Source: Aldrovandia affinis
Taxonomy: Eukaryota > Chordata > Actinopteri > Notacanthiformes > Halosauridae
Direction of reading: 5' to 3'
Assembly (NCBI GenBank): GCA_029706075.1
Contig: JAINUG010000015.1
Coordinates: 6,594,154-6,658,153, forward strand
DNA length: 64,000 nucleotides
A model generated the notes under the pieces. It saw only the letters and a program-made list of their open reading frames with translations. It was not told the origin of the DNA and did no database searches. Below are positions 36,451 to 47,791 of the stretch, one piece after another; positions within the stretch are counted from its first letter, which is position 1, and each line of letters starts with the position of its first letter. The position numbers and the translations under genes are program-made.

Positions 36451-38013
36451 CTGCTATTTTTATTGAGACCATATTTTACTCTCAGCATCTTGCGGTGTGC
36501 TTGCACAGTCACTTTTTGCTATCTGATTGACAGGGATTTTTGGGGAGGGGTATTATTATTGAGAGGTTTCCTGCTGTGCTTTTGAGATAAGTTCCATTGT
36601 ATCCTCCTTGATTAAAATAAAGTAATCATTTCCACTGTTACTGTAATTCTTTGAAGAGCCAGTTCAAAGCCTTCAAATATGCATCAACCCCACGCCCTTG
36701 TTTCTCTCTCACACCTTTGATGGGCACATTATCGTTAGAAAGTTGCATAATCTCGCCAGATAATGTTTCAGTTTTGAAGTACAATTTCACATTATTTGGG
36801 GGCTGATAGGAACCTAATTATGAATATAGTGGATCAGCAGCACATCAGACAAGGCTAATTAAGCCGGCTTTCTGGCAGTGATAATTGGGGTTGTAGTTCA
36901 GGGCCTTGAAACATGGACCCTGATTTCAAGCAACAATCACGGGAGACAAAGATCAGCAGACCACAATGACATGAATGAAGATGTCATATTTATTTCCTAC
37001 TTTATGCGACTATTCCACCATGGTATTCTACTGCTGCAACAATGCTTTGACGACTGATCACAACTAGTCCAAAATACAAAGATGTGAAATGACAGTGTTG
37101 CACAAAACTGGCTGGTAGTAATGATACACTGGCTATGAGTGTGGACAGTGCTGGCACCTGGAACAATTTGTGTCATCTTCTCTTGGATGCACACATTGTG
37201 TGGATAAAGGATTCTCCATAGCTGGGTGGAAAGAAGGACACACAGCTCAGGAAACAATAATGTGATATCCTTTTTAGTTTTAGCATTCATTGTCCATGTT
37301 ACAGATGTTTGATGAAATTATGCAAATTCTTGCATACAATCTTCTTTGTCAGGCATGCTTTTATTTGCATTAAAGACAACATTTTGCAACAGTATAGGGA
37401 AGACATTTTAAGAAAGACATAGAAATACTAAACATAACATAACCCTGTATCTGTTGCATTAAAGGTGCATATAATTTACCCAATTAAAAAAAAAAAATAT
37501 ATATATATATATTCTGTTTAGGCAAAAGGGCATGTGTGTGATTTGGTTTGAACTGGGCCTTTAAAAAAAAGAGCACTGTGGCAGAGACAATTGCTGGCTG
37601 ATATCGCAGCTGCACAGGTGACAGCACATCATAATTAACAGTAATGACTACAGCTTCAAGAGGTGCCACAGACCACTTATCTGCTCCTGTGTCTTAGGAG
37701 CAGTGGGGGATGCTTGGGGGTTGCATTTCTCAATATTCAATCATCTTGTCTGCTCCACCACTCATACAATGGAATTATTTATTTCCCTGAAATATATTTG
37801 CATGTTACTGAAATTACTCACAGACCATTAACACATGCATCACTGTATTTTGTAATTTGATATCTCATATCTTTACAATGTAATATATTTATATATTGGT
37901 TTTAATTAAATGTAGTTTTATATAACATTTGTTCTACTTTATTTGTGTTGTAGATTACTGTAGATACATTTATCTGTAGAGTATTAATCCAAGCCATGGA
38001 TGTGTATATATAT
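36451..38013. other. Unrecognised, partly higher-complexity DNA; AT microsatellite at 37,494-37,511
   Basis: 36,640-36,990 is compositionally balanced with homeodomain-type taattaa/ctaattaagc motifs and no transposon features; it could be a conserved noncoding element. A short (AT)n run lies at about 37,498-37,511, and another next to the LTR at 38,003-38,013. No coding evidence. Confidence 0.35.
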
Positions 38014-38587
38014 TGTGGCAGCCCAAGGGGCTGCACAAGAAAATGGTTGCCTGGCCTCCAACACATGGCAGCCCAAAACACTACATTTCCCAGCAGGCCA
38101 CAGTCACACCTGAACGGAGTGAAGGCAATGGAGCTAACGACCAGCTGAAGGCCATTTCAAGGCCTATTTAAAGGGCTGAATCACATCACACTGAGAGAGT
38201 AGTAGGAACGTGTCTGGGAACGAGTTGCTGTGTGTGTTTGGAGAGTATACCTGTGAAGTCTTTTGACCAGCCAGGATTTAGAGAGAGCGTGTTGGAGTGT
38301 TTTGTGTTTGACCGGATTGTTTGAGGACCCCCCTTTGTGTTTGACTACGGACTGGATTGTGGACTTGGACCTGGATTTTGGATTGGATTACGGACATTGA
38401 CGACGAGCTAAGGATTGTGGACTTTATGTGTTTGTATTCCCCCGAAGACTCCACCCTTTGTTTTGTGTGTCAGTATTCGTTTAATAAATTATCATTGTGT
38501 TTATATTACTGCCTCCTCCGTGTTCTTAAACTTGCATACGCCCTCTGCAAGGTCTGTGTGTGTCGCCCAACCCCTGGGGACACCACA
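38014..38587 (+). mobile_element. Solo LTR, 574 bp
   Basis: Begins TGTGGCAGCCC and ends GACACCACA. A TATA-like tatttaaag lies at 38,165-38,173 and a poly(A) signal aataaa at 38,483-38,488, giving a plausible U3-R-U5 order in the plus sense. It sits in an AT dinucleotide run (tatat before, atata after), so the 5-bp TSD can only be inferred because the microsatellite hides it. No PBS, PPT or internal sequence follows, so it looks like a recombined solo LTR. Confidence 0.75.
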
Positions 38588-41500
38588 ATATATATATATA
38601 TATCTATGGCTTGGACTAATACTCTACAGATAAACGTATCTACAGTAATCTACAACACAAAGTGTGGGGTGACCCTCAAGGACCTTTTTAGAGGGTGTAA
38701 GCAATTGAAGAAAATTTTGAAATACATACATTTCCCACAGAGATCTATACATTCCCTGTTATGCAGGGAATCTGTATATTCACTGGTGTGATGGGGAATC
38801 TATACCTTCCCCACAGGGAATCTGTAAATTCCCTGATAAATGTGTAGAAAGGTGGTTGAAGCATGGAAGGCTAACATGAGCAGATGTCCATGAGCTGCCC
38901 CATGGTCAGTTGGCATACCCTCTTGTACCCTCCAAAGTCATTGGATGTGCTCTCATATCATTAAAATAGTCATATATTATCATCAATTAAATCATCGATG
39001 CTGCTACATAATTCATGCCTATTTGGTAGCCTGCGCTATGGGAATGAATTTTCCATTTGGGGCAGCTCCTCATGATATTATGCATATATTGAAAGATATC
39101 AGGCTTGTTTTCCTGTCAAATCACCATTGGATGTTGCTATAATTGGGTTTTATGGTGTTGAAATAAATTGAAATCTGAGATTTACTTGTTGTTCTGTCTG
39201 GCTTATATAATCTGCAATTTACAGATTTCCCAATTTGACACATTCCCCATAACATATGTACATATACAGTATATATCATATTTTGGTTAATGCTAGTTGA
39301 CTGCACTTGAATTGTTATTAAGCTTTAAAAAGCAAAGAAAAAAACAACTAATCACTTATTGCTAATCACTGGCATTGTAGAAATGGGTTGCATGGATTTG
39401 ACTGATTCTTACCATTTGGTTTGTTGCCACTGTAAGCGCTATGGAGCCCTGCTGATGGAGGACAATCATCCTGCTCTTTTATTCATTGAGATAGGAATAT
39501 CTTTCATGATGTATGAATAATTCACAATTATTTTTGACCATTTTTGGCATCAGAGAGTGACTGTGAGTGACACAGAAGTCCAGGTGGTGTGAAGATATGC
39601 TTCCGATTTACCCCTTCAGCAACCAACTGTACCTTTTTGAAAAACTGTACGTTTTCCAAGTTTGTCCCCACAGTACTCTCGCTCTTAAAAATATGCTCTT
39701 ATTGTAAAAATAAATCACATTTCTTGAAGGCGATGCTAGAGTGGTCACAGCACAGACGCATTCCAAGGATTCTTCATCCAAAGTGAACCAAAAATATATA
39801 ATGAAAAAAATAAAATAAATCATATTTCTGTTTTTGGCACCAGTGTCACTGAAAGCCATCTGATCATTCCAAGCAGCAGAACAGAAGTCTTTGCCAGCAA
39901 CTTTGAAGCAACTTTGCCAGACAATGCTCCCAACACTGGATATAGATGGTTTGTGTGAGCATGATGAAAAGGGAGGCTGTGGAGAGCCTATTCAGACAAT
40001 TGTAGACTGGCCTGCCAGCCTGTCTCAGTCAGGGTCACCTTGCAGCCAGCCCTGTAAATATGAACCGATTTGAGAAAGCAGACAGTCAAAAGTGCCAGAC
40101 TCTGGATACAATAACTCAGTGTATTAAGTCAGATAGGTCAGAAGACAAGCTACTGTCCTAAAAGGTAAGTTCCATTTTTTTGATAGCAGAAGGTAAAATC
40201 CTAAATTAGGTTATAGAGTGTCCAGCTGCCCATTCCTATTCACCAAAATAGTTTTTCCCGCCATCTACAAATGGGCCTGATATAGATGGATCAATATTAA
40301 TATTGCTTGTGGGGTGCTGACTGTACCCAGCCAAGGAACACAATTCACACAATGACAAATACCTGGGGAAAAATACCATACTTTCTATATTTATCTTTAT
40401 TTTCTATTCTATACAAAAGGTGCACAATTCATTAGCAGTAAAACAAATAGTTTGCCATGTTTTACATTTCTAGTCAAAGTAAGGAAAGTTTGTGTGGATT
40501 TTTATAAGCAGTTCTTCATTTATGTGAAGAAACATAAACTATGATATGTGTAATAAGGTAGAAGAAATATGTGAGACTAGGTTATTACCTTTGAGGTCAC
40601 CTTGATAAAAGGCAATGATGAAGTTTTCTCCCAAATGAATTCAAGCACTGGCCCCAAACAAAGAGATGAATTAAGACCTGACAGGGGTGGGTGATACATT
40701 CTCAGTTCTTCTTTTGTCCTGTAGTAAGGCAGGTGAGGACGAGCCTACTGTTGGTCTGACTTGACACACAACATGATGAAGGCCTTGGAATAATGTTGAA
40801 TTTTTTGGCTGACTTTTGTTGCTAACTCAATTCTGGGCAACCCTGACCTGGGATTCATCCAAGACTCCGGTACATTCTGGACAGTGTCAACACAGAGGTT
40901 ACTGTCTGTTCAGATGTATCTTGAAAATAAGGTTCTTCTTTTGTAGTAACATCCCTTTTCTCTTGAGTGTATACATGCATGGATGCCACCTGTCATGTGT
41001 AAACAGGTACATTATGCAGGAACTCTAATTGACTATATTAGGCAGAATATATGAAATCAAAAGGTTATTTTTCTGTATGGAATGACCTTATTGAGATCAA
41101 ATGATCAGGATGTGAAGGTCCATTGAATCTCTGTGATACTTTATATAATTCCTACAATACATTTTATTTTAGTTTATTTAGTTTATTATTTTTTTAAGTT
41201 TATTTTAAGAATTATATCATTATGATTTCATCAAGGGGAGTTGAAAACAATTACTATAATAAAAAAACAAACATAAGCTGTCTTATTTATATATTTCATT
41301 GTGGTTTTATTGGTAAATATGTTATGCAGATAATTGCATACCAAGTATAGAACACAACCTGCATTGCCTAACAACTACCTGCTATTATATGTTCCTTAAC
41401 AACAATACAAGCAAAAGAAGGACCTGTTATTTTCCAAGTTGTTTTAGGATACTTTTGTACCTGTTGCTTTTCTGTTCAGGAGTTCAGGTTAGCTCAATCT

Positions 41501-41981
41501 TGATGTTGTTATCATCTTTGTCTACAACTAATCTATTATTGTAGAAAAAGTGAAATTAATTGCACAAATGTAAATGTTCTGGGTAAGAAAAGTGAGCTGT
41601 GTTACTATAAATCAGTGGTTCCCAACCCTCTCCTTGTTTTTCTCTTTCAGACTTATTGAAAAAAGTGTGAAATGGCTTTAATTAGATCTAAAGATGTTTT
41701 CTAAACATACTCTTGGAGACCAATGATTCAAAATCATTTTAGGATGCAAGATATCACGATGTTGATACAACTTCATATTAATTACATTACAAACATTTCT
41801 TCACCATGTTGTCACAGGTGCTGTAGAATTGTTTATTCTGACAATATCAGAATGTTAAGACTAGAAAATAATCAGTATGCAGCATTCCAACAGTATGTGG
41901 TTGGGAAGTTTTACACTGTTAATTCACACTGTTGTGGCACTGGTTACACAACTCTATCAAAAATAAAGTGTGTACCATATG
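38588..41981. other. No recognised gene; AT run, then unrecognised DNA
   Basis: Begins with an (AT)n run (38,588-38,602). In 38,740-38,840 a short 'ccctg..tgtatattc / ccacagggaatctgta' unit repeats a few times. ORF 39,891-40,073 (+) was considered and not supported. A fragment of the agtggttcccaaccct repeat lies at 41,613. Confidence 0.4.
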
Positions 41982-41986
41982 TGTTA

Positions 41987-42595
41987 TGTCAAACAGGAAT
42001 GAACCCAAACGCAGACACAGACAAGGTTTCGAATAAAGAGTGATGATTTAATAATAGTAATAACAGAGGTGGTGGAAAACGATGAGCTGGACAACGGAAG
42101 GGATGTACAGGAGGAGTGGATGAGATGACTGGGCAGACAGGATGAGGGAACCGGAGGGCAAGCTAAGCATGCAGGCAGGCGGGGCTGGCAGGATGGACAG
42201 AGCTGGCAGACAGACGAGGAATGGACCTGAACATGAAGGGAGACAACAGAAACAAGGGTTAACATGAATTTCACTCGACACACAAAGAACAGTAAACACA
42301 GAGTTTTATACAAGGATTTCTAAAGTCAGTTTCTACCAAGGTAAAGAGAACAACAATCTGACGATGAATGACTGGAAAACCGGGGTAGATATACTGCAGG
42401 GCTGATGATCTTGATGGGAGGCTGGTGTGCCGGAACGGATGACGGGATTAGCAACAGGTGAGCATGATGAGGAGTAATGAGGGTTGATAATTGAATAATA
42501 GAAAATAATAAAACAATTAACACAAACAATCACGAGGGAGAAACAAGACAAAGGAAAAGACGAGACAGGAACAAAGGGAATGTGACAATATGACA
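41987..42595 (-). mobile_element. Solo LTR, 609 bp, with perfect 5-bp TSD
   Basis: Flanked by tgtta on both sides (41,982-41,986 and 42,596-42,600). On the minus strand it begins TGTCATATTGTCACATTCCC and ends CCTGTTTGACA. A TATA box (TATAAAAC, complement of about 42,303-42,310) lies mid-element and an ATTAAA variant poly(A) signal is at about 42,049-42,054 (complement). There is no internal region, so recombination between two LTRs is the likely origin. Family (Gypsy or ERV-like) not determined. Confidence 0.88.
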
Positions 42596-42912
42596 TGTTA
42601 TAAATCTTATTTACAGCTGGAGGCACCATAAATAATCTGTTAGGTGTCAATTAAATTCAAAAATCACAGCGGAAGCTGAGGTTGTATCAAGATGGTGTCC
42701 ATATTAAAGCAGTTCAACTAAACTAGGGATGACAAAGGTAGCATGACTTCCTCTTAATCTAATAGGACCTATTCAGTATGCAATCATTTCAGACCACATT
42801 CAGTATTTGGATAAATATTTTAAATTCTCTTATTGTTTACTATTTTGTACTACTATTTTTTATAGTAGAATGCTTAATATCCAGCTTATATGTTTCCTTT
42901 TTACCAGATTTA

Positions 42913-42985
<73 letters not shown>

Positions 42986-44208
42986 AGTGTGTGACTCTGA
43001 GATGTGTGTTGTAGTCCATTAGTGCACTGCTGCTCACTTCTCTCTTCACTTTAAATTCAGGGGTTTGAGCACGATGCATGCAGCAATTCCATTGGTAATG
43101 TAGATCCAAGAAAAGTGGTTGTGTGACACAAATACTTTCTGACCTGTGAATTGTAAACAAGTGAAAGGTAATCAACTGGAAAGAGGTTTTGAGTCAATTT
43201 GACATTGTGACTGCAAGGGCTCTGCATGTACAATCAAAATGTACATGTACAAACTCCAAATATATGCTATTTTAAAAACATTTTTAAAAACAAATGGGCT
43301 ACTTTGATTTGATAACGGTAGGAGATACAGACAGACAATACAGTAATACAAATGACGGATTTATTTTACTTTCTTTTTATAGTTTTCCTGGTGGGCACTA
43401 CCTCAGCTACCCTGAATTAGGCCATGGCCTTGTGAACATACAATATAATACTGGTCTTAAGTAAGTTACCTTTGGAAAAAATGGGGGTGGAGGGCCATAG
43501 ACATAGAGGATACCCATAGCCAGATTGGAACATTTACATCTCTGAACTCTGTTATGTTCGATAATTACCGTTCAGTGCATGCTGCCTGATTGTAACAAAT
43601 TAGCATTCTTGGAAAGCTACTGCATCATCCAAGCATCTACATTATGAGGCATTAGTGTAATAATATAAACATTTCCACTAAAATGTGGCAGATTTATCTT
43701 GGCTCATGGAAAATTCATTTGAAAAATGTTGCAAATACTGCTGGACACACAGCACACTGCAAAGAAATCATTATTACTGCTTTCATTTATCCAGTTCTGA
43801 TATTGATATGTTAAGGGCTCATTTAATCTGGCTGCAACACATGCATGGGGGATATTCATTTATGCTGTGATGAAAGCATATTGATTCCTTTGTTTGTTTG
43901 TTTATATGAGATTAGAAAGGAGATATTGATCACTTTAGAGAGGAAGAAAAATTGCACCAATATTTTAAAATCTAACCATAAATCAATCAAGCCATTATAA
44001 AGGCAAAGCATCTGTACACAGTAATTATAATTCTTGCTTGGAAACATATTTTTTTAATAGTAAAGAGACCTGTTAAAAATGTACCTATGAAAAAATCCAG
44101 TCGTATGTAAAGTAGCAATTATCTATCTTCATAAAACCTAGTATCAAATTTGGATAAGAGTAATGATGTACTGAGGTCTCTGGTCTCCTTCTTTGAAATT
44201 CCTGTGCT
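42596..44208. other. No recognised gene
   Basis: Apart from the TG microsatellite (separate entry), no structure was recognised. Confidence 0.4.
42914..42982. repeat. (TG)n microsatellite, about 34 units
   Basis: An uninterrupted TG dinucleotide run of about 69 bp. It creates spurious Cys-Val or Thr-His ORFs in both strands. Confidence 0.97.
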
Positions 44209-44210
44209 TA

Positions 44211-44712
44211 TAAACATCGAACAAAAAGTTCGGAAATTTGTGTTTGGTAGATTATTTCTCTGTTGTAACAATGCTTCTTAAATTGTATACCAATGGAAAG
44301 CCTGTTTATTTCCCTTTTAAATGGTGCCCCATTTGTAAGGAACATGCATTTGTGGGAAAAATTTACCACTGTAGCAGGGCCCATGCTCACAGGTGCTGCC
44401 AATCAGGTGCCAATCAAGCATCTGATTGTCAGCACCTGGGGGTACCGGAAGCTCAAAACAAGAGTCAATAGCAACAACAGAATAAGCTGTTTGGCATTGG
44501 CAGAGAAGATTTGGCACATTTTTCATGGGCGCAACCCACATACTCAGCTGTGCTGCTCATCCCACAAATAGATGTTCCTTACAAATGGGGCGCCATTTAA
44601 AAGGGAAATAAACAGGCTTTCCAACGGTATAAAATGTATTGCCAAGAAGCATTGTTACAACAGAGAAATAATCTACCAAACACAAATTTCCGAACTTTTT
44701 GTTCGATGTTTA
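44211..44712. mobile_element. 502-bp non-autonomous element with ~150-bp TIRs, TA-flanked
   Basis: The left arm (44,211-44,356) begins TAAACATCGAACAAAAAG and the right arm (44,561-44,712) is its near-perfect reverse complement, with only a small block difference after 'caatgcttctt'. Both sides are flanked by TA (44,209-44,210 and 44,713-44,714), matching Tc1/mariner-type insertion. The ~200-bp centre includes a shorter hairpin (caggtgctgccaatcagg ... ctgattgtcagcacctg). There is no transposase motif. Arm identity implies recent activity. Confidence 0.88.
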
Positions 44713-44714
44713 TA

Positions 44715-45282
44715 ATACATTACAGTTTAATGTGACTGAATGAAATTTCCATGAAATCCAACTGATCCATGTATTCCACCTGATCAAATTATGGAATCCA
44801 TAAAGACCGCTACATACTGAGCCGATGGCCTCAGACCAGTCAGAATGAGCGATTCTTATGCATTAACTACAGTAAATCTTCACAACCCAGGGTAAATAAT
44901 AAAAAGGTTTAGGTCAAATGTTGTCCATACTTCACATTCTACAAACAGATTGTAGAGGAGGCAAAGTGATGCTGGTCCTTTTCAAATTTAAATGAAATCT
45001 CATATAAAAATGCATAAATTATAATAGTTTAGCCATCTGGCCCTGTTTCTATTTGAGCATCTATGTAAGCACTGCAAATTTGGACACATTTTAATGCTTC
45101 CTTTAAACTGAACCTCAAATTGCACCCTCCTCCTCTGATTGGCTCAGAGGTTACAGGTTCTTCACTGGTGTCCAACCAAGATTATGGAGAATCTGGGTGG
45201 AGCTACTGACTACATTTGTTCACTACCAACTGAAATGATACACCAGGAAAATGTTCAGAGCCAACTGCATTGTCACATTCTC
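44715..45282. other. No recognised feature
   Basis: Unrecognised sequence between the TIR element and the L2 LINE; the L2 5' boundary is not sharply defined and may extend into the last ~50 bp. Confidence 0.4.
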
Positions 45283-47140
45283 TCTCCCCCTCCCCTCTGT
45301 GCCTAAACCATACTCACCTGCTCCCACTGTCCTTGTCCGTCGCAACCTCCGCTCTCTCTCCCCCGCTGCCCTGTCCGCTACTGTTCTATCTTCCCTTCCC
45401 CCTACTGATGCCTTCTCTCAGCTACCTGCTGAGGAAGCATCGTCCACCCTACTTTCTTCTCTCTCCTCCTCCTTTGAGTCACACTGTCCTCTATCCACTA
45501 AACCTGCACGCCTCCGACCCCCCGCCCCCTGGCTAACCGACTCCATTCGGGCTAACAGACTGAAACTGCGAGCGGCAGAAAGGAAATGGAGAAAATCCAA
45601 ATCCCCTGTAGCTCTGACTGATTTCCACACACTCCTGGCTTCCTTTCCTCTAACCTCTCCTCTGCTAAGTCTGCATTTTTCCTTTCCAAAATTCAATCTT
45701 CAGTTTCTAACCCTCATAAACTCTACTCTATTTATATTTATTTATATCCTATATATTTATTTATATCCTTCTCGCCCCTCCCTGACTCAGACATCCTTCA
45801 ACTTGTCCTCTCCCACCGTCCCACCACCTGCCCTCTTGATCCCATTCCTTCCCCCTTCTTCCAGTCCATTGCTGTGGACATCCTCCCCTTTGTCTCCAAT
45901 GTCATTAACTCCTCTCTTTCCTCTGGCTCTGTCCCCTCTTCCCTCAAATGCGCTCATGTTGTCCCCCTCCTCAAAAAACCCTCTCTGAATCCTGCTGTTA
46001 TTTCAAACTACCGACCTGTCTCTCTCCTCCCATTCCTTTCCAAAACGTTAGAGCAGGCTGTCTATAACCAACTATCTGCTCATCTCTTACAGAACGACCT
46101 GCTTGATCCCAACCAATCTGGGTTCAGAGCAGGCCACTCCACAGAGACTGCTCTCCTTGCTGTCACTGAGGCTCTTCATGGGGCTAAGTCCCAATCCCTT
46201 AGCTCTGCCCTCCTCCTCAACCTGTCGGTGGCATTCGACACTGTGGACCACCGGATTCTGCTCTCATCTCTTGTCGAGATGGGAATCTCTGGATCTGCGT
46301 TGACATGGTTCAAGTCCTACCTGGCTGACCAGGTGGCCTGGAGAGGATCCCTCTCCTCTCCCCACACCCTCTCTACCAGAGTCCCGCAGGGCTCGGTGCT
46401 AGGCCCCGTCCTATTTTCTCTGTACACCAAGTCACTTGGCTCTGTTATTTCTGCTCATGGTTTTTCCTATCACTGTTATGCTGATGACACTCAACTGTTT
46501 CTCTCCTTCTCTCCATCTGATACCCAGGTCCCGGCACGGATCTCTGCATGCCTGGCTGACATCTCCGCATGGATGTCCACCCACCACCTGAAGCTGAACC
46601 TGGGGAAGACAGAGCTGCTCTTCCTCCCAGCGAAGGGCTCCCCGATGATTGATGCGTCAATCACCGTGGAAGGCTCCATAGTGTCTCCGTCCCAGTCTGC
46701 CAGGAGTCTTGGGGTAACCCTGGACAACCAGCTGTGCTTCTCGAGCCATATTGCAGCGATCACTCGGACCTGCCGTTTCTCCCTGCACAACATCCGGAGG
46801 ATCCGACCGTTCCTCACCCAAGAGGCCACTCAACTCCTGGTCCAGGCCCTGGTAATCTCACGTCTGGACTACTGCAATTCCTTGCTGGCAGGCCTTCCGG
46901 CCTGTGCCATCAAGCCACTGCAACTAGTCCAGAACGCTGCCGCTCGTCTGGTGTTCAACCAGCCGAAGTTCACCCACGTCACCCCTCTACTCTCCTCTCT
47001 GCACTGGCTCCCCATCGCAGCACGCATCAGATTCAAGTCACTGGTGCTTGCTTTTCAAGCAGCCAGAGGTACTGCTCCCCCATACCTCCAGTCACTCATC
47101 ACTCCCTACACACCTCCCAGACCCCTCCGCTCCGCGGAGT
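45283..47140 (+). pseudogene. L2-type LINE ORF2, linker plus reverse transcriptase
   Basis: The linker reads VRRNLRSLSPAALS and PWLTDSIRANRLKLRAAERKW (about 45,320-45,590). A frameshift near 45,690 and an AT-rich expansion at about 45,722-45,770 follow. A single open frame then carries most of the RT: NYRPVSLLPFLSK, DPNQSGFRAGHSTETAL, LLNLSVAFDTVDH (motif A), VPQGSVLGPVLFSLY (motif B), YADDTQLF (motif C), KTELLF and the C-terminal HWLPIAARIRFKSL. It stops matching L2 after RPLRSAEYL, about 60 residues before the normal end. Motif A reads LNLS where the family has LDLS, so a catalytic aspartate is replaced. The endonuclease and the 3' UTR are missing. Confidence 0.93.
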
Positions 47141-47783
47141 ACCTCTGTCAATTGAGCAATTCAATGCGTCAATATGATGTTGTTTTGTCTTTTAAAAATT
47201 TATTTTTTCCCTTGTCTGAAGCTCCCAAAAGTAATTGCAAAGTCATTGTATATCATGAATTGTATTACAATGCCAAATCGGAAGACCGACTTTGCCGAGC
47301 AGGACATAATTTTAAAAAGGAATGACTAATAACTTACAAAACAGATCAAGCTTAGATTACTACCACAATAAACATAAGTAACAACATACGGGTTGAACTG
47401 TATTGAATTGAAGTGCGGTGAATTTTTCCTTTAATGCACAAGATATGTTACACTGGAGTAATACAGTCAGGCTCAGAACCACACCTTCAGCATACGTTTT
47501 AAACAATGTGGGTTTAGAGCAAATACTGACACCAATAATATAGATTTCCTTTGATTTATTTTATGAGCAAAGAAAACAGTACTGAATAGAATGCACTGTA
47601 AAATATTAATTAAGGGCGGTGAGATAATCGAGAGGGTGTGGAACAAAAGTCTTGTTTCTTTGTGATGGGCGTGGAGAGAATTAATTTGGGCTCTGTTGAA
47701 GTAAAACACAGTATAGAAAATGCACAATCAAATTGTATTTGTGATCTGTTACCTTACGAGTGTGTTAGAAGTTTACTGCATGA
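47141..47783. other. Unrecognised DNA between L2 and hAT
   Basis: The L2 similarity breaks at about 47,140. The following sequence, up to the hAT TSD, is AT-rich without motifs. Confidence 0.4.
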
Positions 47784-47791
47784 CTATAGAG

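Noticed and set aside
39839-39955. Possible exon with acceptor 'tttctgtttttggcaccag' and a peptide containing VTESHLIIPSSRTEVFASNF
   Set aside because: The frame stops soon after, no good donor was found, and the pyrimidine tract is weak. Not enough to call an exon.
41984-42529. Minus-strand ORFs of 67-109 codons rich in Pro, Ser and Leu
   Set aside because: They lie wholly inside the solo LTR and overlap in different frames.
42840-43175. Minus-strand ORF with a long Thr-His repeat
   Set aside because: It is a direct translation of the (TG)n microsatellite.
46491-46829. Minus-strand ORF of 112 codons within the L2 RT
   Set aside because: Shadow of the RT reading frame on the opposite strand.
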